Source: Paracoccaceae bacterium (GTDB lineage Bacteria; Pseudomonadota; Alphaproteobacteria; Rhodobacterales; Rhodobacteraceae). Taken from it: a stretch of 16,584 nucleotides of DNA. The stretch is taken from NCBI GenBank assembly GCA_030625695.1, contig DAOUQK010000038.1, positions 1 through 16,584 on the forward strand, read 5' to 3'. The translations under genes and the position numbers were made by a program. Of this stretch, positions 14,339-16,584 are shown piece after piece; positions within the stretch are counted from its first letter, which is position 1; each line of letters opens with the position of its first letter. The notes under the pieces were generated by a model. That model had not been told where the DNA came from. It ran no database searches and saw only the letters and a list, made by a program, of their open reading frames with translations.

Positions 14339-14911
14339 ATGAGTAGAGAAGTTGAGAAATTGGGAATGGACATGTCTGACGCTGTCGCCGAACCGGAACA
14401 TGAACCGGCAAAGTCTGGGAAAAAGCCATTGATCATTGGTGTGGTGCTGGCCTTGGCCGGGGGCGGAGGTGGTTTTTATGCCGCTACCTCGGGGCTGATT
14501 CCCTTTGGTAATCACCCGATGGATGAGGCCCAGATGGGCGACGATTCTCATGGTGAAGTGGCAACGGATGAATCTGAGGGCGGGCAGGATCAAATGCCAA
14601 TGCCCATTGGCGATATCGCTTATGTTGAAGTTGACCCCATCACCATTTCCCTGGACGGCAGCCAGTCGGCCCGTCACCTGCGGTTTCGGGCGAAACTGGA
14701 AGTGAACGCTGATTATGAAGATGATGTGATGGCGATTATCCCGCGCGTGACGGATGTGATGAACAGTTATCTGCGCGCGCTTGAACTACACGATCTGACC
14801 GGCCCGTCGGCGTTGACCCGCCTGCGGGCACAAATGCTGCGCCGGGTGCAGGTTGTGACCGGAAATGGCCGGGTCAGAGATCTTTTGATCATGGAATTTG
14901 TCTTAAATTAG
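14339..14911 (+). CDS. fliL: Flagellar basal-body-associated protein FliL
   Basis: This 190-aa protein is FliL, an inner-membrane protein that surrounds and supports the stator near the MS ring. A short cytoplasmic N-terminus is followed by one membrane helix (about 31-50, LIIGVVLALAGGGGGFYAAT), then a periplasmic acidic linker (60-90) and the FliL domain (95-190) with YVEVDPITISLDG, LRFRAKLEV, VMAIIPRVTDVMNSYLRALE and a C-terminal VRDLLIMEFVLN. Start choice is uncertain: ATG 14339 has a weak AGG upstream, while ATG 14372 (MSDAVAEPEHE) has GGGA upstream and resembles common FliL starts. It opens the plus-strand flagellar arm, divergent from fliF; a GTG-started gene follows ten bases after the stop. 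Confidence 0.93.
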   Translation: MSREVEKLGMDMSDAVAEPEHEPAKSGKKPLIIGVVLALAGGGGGFYAATSGLIPFGNHPMDEAQMGDDSHGEVATDESEGGQDQMPMPIGDIAYVEVDPITISLDGSQSARHLRFRAKLEVNADYEDDVMAIIPRVTDVMNSYLRALELHDLTGPSALTRLRAQMLRRVQVVTGNGRVRDLLIMEFVLN

Positions 14912-14920
14912 GAGGGAAAT

Positions 14921-15340
14921 GTGGAGTTAGTAGCAGATTTTCTTTTGGTGGCGGGCGCGCTTGGCGCTGGCTTTTTCTGTTATATTCTGGCGCGCCGGTT
15001 GAACCGGTTCAACGACCTGGAAAAAGGTGTCGGCGGGGCGGTTGCCTTGTTATCGGCGCAGGTTGACGACCTGACCAAAACATTGGTCGCGGCGCGGGAA
15101 ACATCTGACGGCTCAAATGTGGCGCTGGACGATCTGACCGGGCGGGCCGAGGCCGTCGCCCAGCGGCTTGAACTGATGATGGCGTCGATGCATGACATCC
15201 CGTCAGACAGCCGCGGTGCGCCGGCGCAAACCGGCGCTGCACAAAATACCGCACAGGCAACGGCACAAAATACCGCACAGCCCAACGGCGGGCCAATGTT
15301 TGTGCGCCACGAACGGGGCAATGACGGGGTTCACCAATGA
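14921..15340 (+). CDS. Small single-pass membrane protein with coiled coil (flagellar operon)
   Basis: This 139-aa protein has no name that I recognise. It begins with GTG at 14921, preceded by a strong GGAGGG (14911-14916) that overlaps the fliL stop. Residues 5-24 form one membrane helix (ADFLLVAGALGAGFFCYILA), then basic residues ARRLNR (24-29), suggesting the C-terminus stays in the cytoplasm. Residues 32-95 form a helical, likely coiled-coil region (LEKGVGGAVALLSAQVDDLTKTL; AEAVAQRLELMMASM). The end is Ala/Gln/Thr-rich and contains a duplicated AQNTAQ unit encoded by a 24-bp DNA repeat. Its stop overlaps the MotE-like ATG (ATGA, 15337-15340). Position between fliL and motE/motA suggests a stator or basal-body accessory role, by inference only. 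Confidence 0.75.
   Translation: MELVADFLLVAGALGAGFFCYILARRLNRFNDLEKGVGGAVALLSAQVDDLTKTLVAARETSDGSNVALDDLTGRAEAVAQRLELMMASMHDIPSDSRGAPAQTGAAQNTAQATAQNTAQPNGGPMFVRHERGNDGVHQ
15239..15280 (+). repeat. 24-bp-period tandem direct repeat in a coding region
   Basis: GCACAAAATACCGCACAG occurs exactly twice, at 15239-15256 and 15263-15280, with a six-base spacer. The period of 24 bases preserves the reading frame and encodes two AQNTAQ blocks near the C-terminus of the small membrane protein. Identity at the DNA level, including third positions, suggests a recent slippage duplication. Confidence 0.85.
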
Positions 15341-16008
15341 GTGGGCCTGCAAAACGATTTCGCCGGGTGCGGGGCGGTGCCCTTGTGGTTACGGCGGCGC
15401 TGCTGATCAGTTCCGCAACTTTGCGGATTGGGGTGCAGGCGGGGACAACGATTGCAAAGGAATTGCCTGATTCTGTTGCTCGTGAGCTTGATACAGGCAT
15501 GGCTGACCCAGAGCTTTCGGATATGCACGATACTGGCGAAATGAGGCCTCGCCAAATGGCCTCTGCAGAGCCGATGGTCAGGCCGTCTGAGATGATGCCA
15601 GAAGATATGCAGCATTTGCTGAGCGCTTTGCGCAATCGCGAACAGCAATTGAACCGGCGGGAAATGCAGATCGAGGACCGGATGAAAGCGCTGGAAATTG
15701 CCGATGAAGCCATTGATCGCAAGCTTGCCGCGTTGATCGAAGCAGAGGAGAGGCTCAGTGCCACCCTGGCGCTGGCTGATGGGGCGTCAGAGGGTGACCT
15801 GGCCAAGCTCACGGAAGTTTATGAAAAGATGAAACCCAAAGATGCGGCGGCCTTGTTCGAGGAAATGGCCCCGGAGTTTTCGGCGGGTTTCCTGGGCCGG
15901 ATGAAGCCCGCGGCGGCGGCAAGTGTCATGGCCGGGTTGAAACCTCAGACAGCCTATACAATCAGCGTTATTTTGGCGGGTCGAAATGCATGGGTTCCGA
16001 AAGATTAA
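15337..16008 (+). CDS. motE: MotE-like flagellar motor protein (MotC/stator chaperone family)
   Basis: This 223-aa protein fits the alphaproteobacterial MotE family, periplasmic helpers of the flagellar motor. It has a basic N-terminus and one membrane anchor or signal segment (about 14-34), then a linker rich in Met/Pro/Glu, a long coiled coil (about 90-147) and a C-terminal MgtE-N-like domain (155-215): LTEVYEKMKPKDAAALFEEM, LGRMKPAAAASVMAGLKPQ and TISVILAGRN. It lacks the CBS and membrane domains of magnesium transporters, so it is not MgtE. Its ATG overlaps the preceding stop by four bases, and motA follows 73 bases later. In Sinorhizobium MotE assists folding of MotC; no MotC gene is visible here, so the precise client is unknown. 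Confidence 0.8.
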   Translation: MSGPAKRFRRVRGGALVVTAALLISSATLRIGVQAGTTIAKELPDSVARELDTGMADPELSDMHDTGEMRPRQMASAEPMVRPSEMMPEDMQHLLSALRNREQQLNRREMQIEDRMKALEIADEAIDRKLAALIEAEERLSATLALADGASEGDLAKLTEVYEKMKPKDAAALFEEMAPEFSAGFLGRMKPAAAASVMAGLKPQTAYTISVILAGRNAWVPKD

Positions 16009-16018
16009 AAGCGGCGAA

Positions 16019-16040
16019 GTCAGGACTTGTTAAACCTGAC
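16019..16040. promoter_or_regulatory. Inverted repeat GTCAGG-10-CCTGAC upstream of motA
   Basis: Arms at 16019-16024 and 16035-16040 flank a spacer that contains GTTAA (16029-16033), a CtrA half-site. It lies in the 73-base gap between the MotE-like gene and motA. It could be a regulator site for a motA promoter or a weak attenuating hairpin. No T tract follows. Confidence 0.35.
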
Positions 16041-16081
16041 AGGCGACAGTGTAGGCGGGTCTTGCCAAATGGAGTGAACGC

Positions 16082-16584
16082 ATGTTCGGAATAATCGGCA
16101 TCGTAGTTGTTTTTGTAATGGTGTTCGGCGGCTATATCCTGGCCGGCGGCAAAATGGGAATCATCCTGAAAGCCCTGCCATTTGAAATGATGATCATCGG
16201 CGGCGCAGCGGTCGGCACTTTTCTGATCAGTAACAGCGTTTCCGAAGTCAAACATGCGGTGAAGGACATCGGCAAGGTGTTCAAAGGAGCAAAATGGACG
16301 GCCGACGATTACCGAGATTTACTGTGCTTGCTGTTTGAACTGATCAAACTGGCAAAACGAAACCCGGTAGAAGTTGAACAGCACATCGAAGAACCCGAAA
16401 ACTCTACAATTTTCAGCAAATACGAAAAAATTCTCAAGGACAAAGAAGCGATAAACCTGATCTGCGACACGTTGCGGTCCGCGTCGATGAACTATGACGA
16501 TCCACATCAGGTGGAAGAAGTCCTGGAAAAACGTATCGAAGCCAACCTGCATCACGCACAACATTCCGCTCACGCCTTGCAAAC
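16082..16584 (+). CDS. motA: Flagellar stator protein MotA, 5' part (runs off the window)
   Basis: The frame is open from ATG 16082 to the right edge, giving 167 residues of the usual roughly 290. It reads as MotA, the stator subunit that with MotB conducts ions and turns the rotor. The first membrane helix is at about 3-21 (GIIGIVVVFVMVFGGYILA) and the second at about 32-50 (LPFEMMIIGGAAVGTFLIS). A long cytoplasmic region follows with ELIKLAKRNPVEVEQHIEEPENS (76-98) and INLICDTLRSASM; this is the part that touches FliG. The start is supported by GGAGTGA at 16071-16077. The third and fourth helices and the conserved prolines lie outside the window. Confidence 0.95.
   Translation, partial: MFGIIGIVVVFVMVFGGYILAGGKMGIILKALPFEMMIIGGAAVGTFLISNSVSEVKHAVKDIGKVFKGAKWTADDYRDLLCLLFELIKLAKRNPVEVEQHIEEPENSTIFSKYEKILKDKEAINLICDTLRSASMNYDDPHQVEEVLEKRIEANLHHAQHSAHALQ

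Noticed and set aside
15337..16008. Magnesium transporter MgtE
   Set aside because: Only the small MgtE-N-like helical domain is present, with no CBS or transport domain, and it lies in a flagellar operon; MotE-like is more consistent.
1..16584. CRISPR array, tRNA, rRNA, insertion sequence or attachment site
   Set aside because: No regularly spaced repeats, cloverleaf-like segment, transposase or integrase was seen on either strand. The only tandem repeat is the two-copy coding repeat at 15239-15280.

Overview
The window looks like a chromosomal segment of an alphaproteobacterium, most likely Rhodobacterales (Roseobacter type). The evidence is the flagellar gene order fliP-fliN-fliH-like-fliF on one strand facing fliL / small membrane protein / MotE-like / motA on the other, a CtrA-like box between fliF and fliL, and moderately GC-rich coding sequence. 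This taxonomic call is inference from gene content; there is no rRNA or tRNA in the window.

Layout. Bases 1-1550 carry the C-terminal end of an alpha/beta hydrolase and a complete creatinase (creatine amidinohydrolase), both on the + strand. A 251-base intergenic region (1551-1801) follows, with a 9-bp inverted repeat, a perfect 12-bp palindrome and a possible 11-codon leader ORF.

Bases 1802-10867 hold a tightly packed + strand cassette that I do not recognise as a named system. It runs: Ser/Thr kinase, FHA-domain protein, PP2C phosphatase, small GTPase with degenerate motifs, a previously easy-to-miss 50-aa basic protein (TTG start), a 687-aa dynamin-like GTPase, a second small GTPase, a Roadblock/LC7-like protein, and a 267-aa protein whose C-terminal half may also be Roadblock-like. 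Several junctions overlap by 1-17 bases (TGATG/ATGA type), so this is probably one co-translated operon. Its logic appears to be reversible Thr phosphorylation (kinase/PP2C, read by FHA) controlling a multi-GTPase machine that acts on membrane, with Roadblock proteins as GTPase regulators or scaffolds. The kinase/FHA/PP2C trio resembles the post-translational control module of type VI secretion, but no T6SS structural gene is present here.

Bases 10978-14294 (- strand) are the flagellar export/MS-ring operon fliF, fliH-like, fliN, fliP, each overlapping the next. Bases 14339-16584 (+ strand) are fliL, a small coiled-coil membrane protein, a MotE-like motor chaperone and the 5' part of motA, which runs off the window. 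The 44-bp divergent region between fliF and fliL carries a near-perfect CtrA-type site, so both flagellar arms are probably controlled together. The cassette and the fliP operon converge at about 10870-10977, so there is no transcriptional read-through that would by itself link the cassette to motility.
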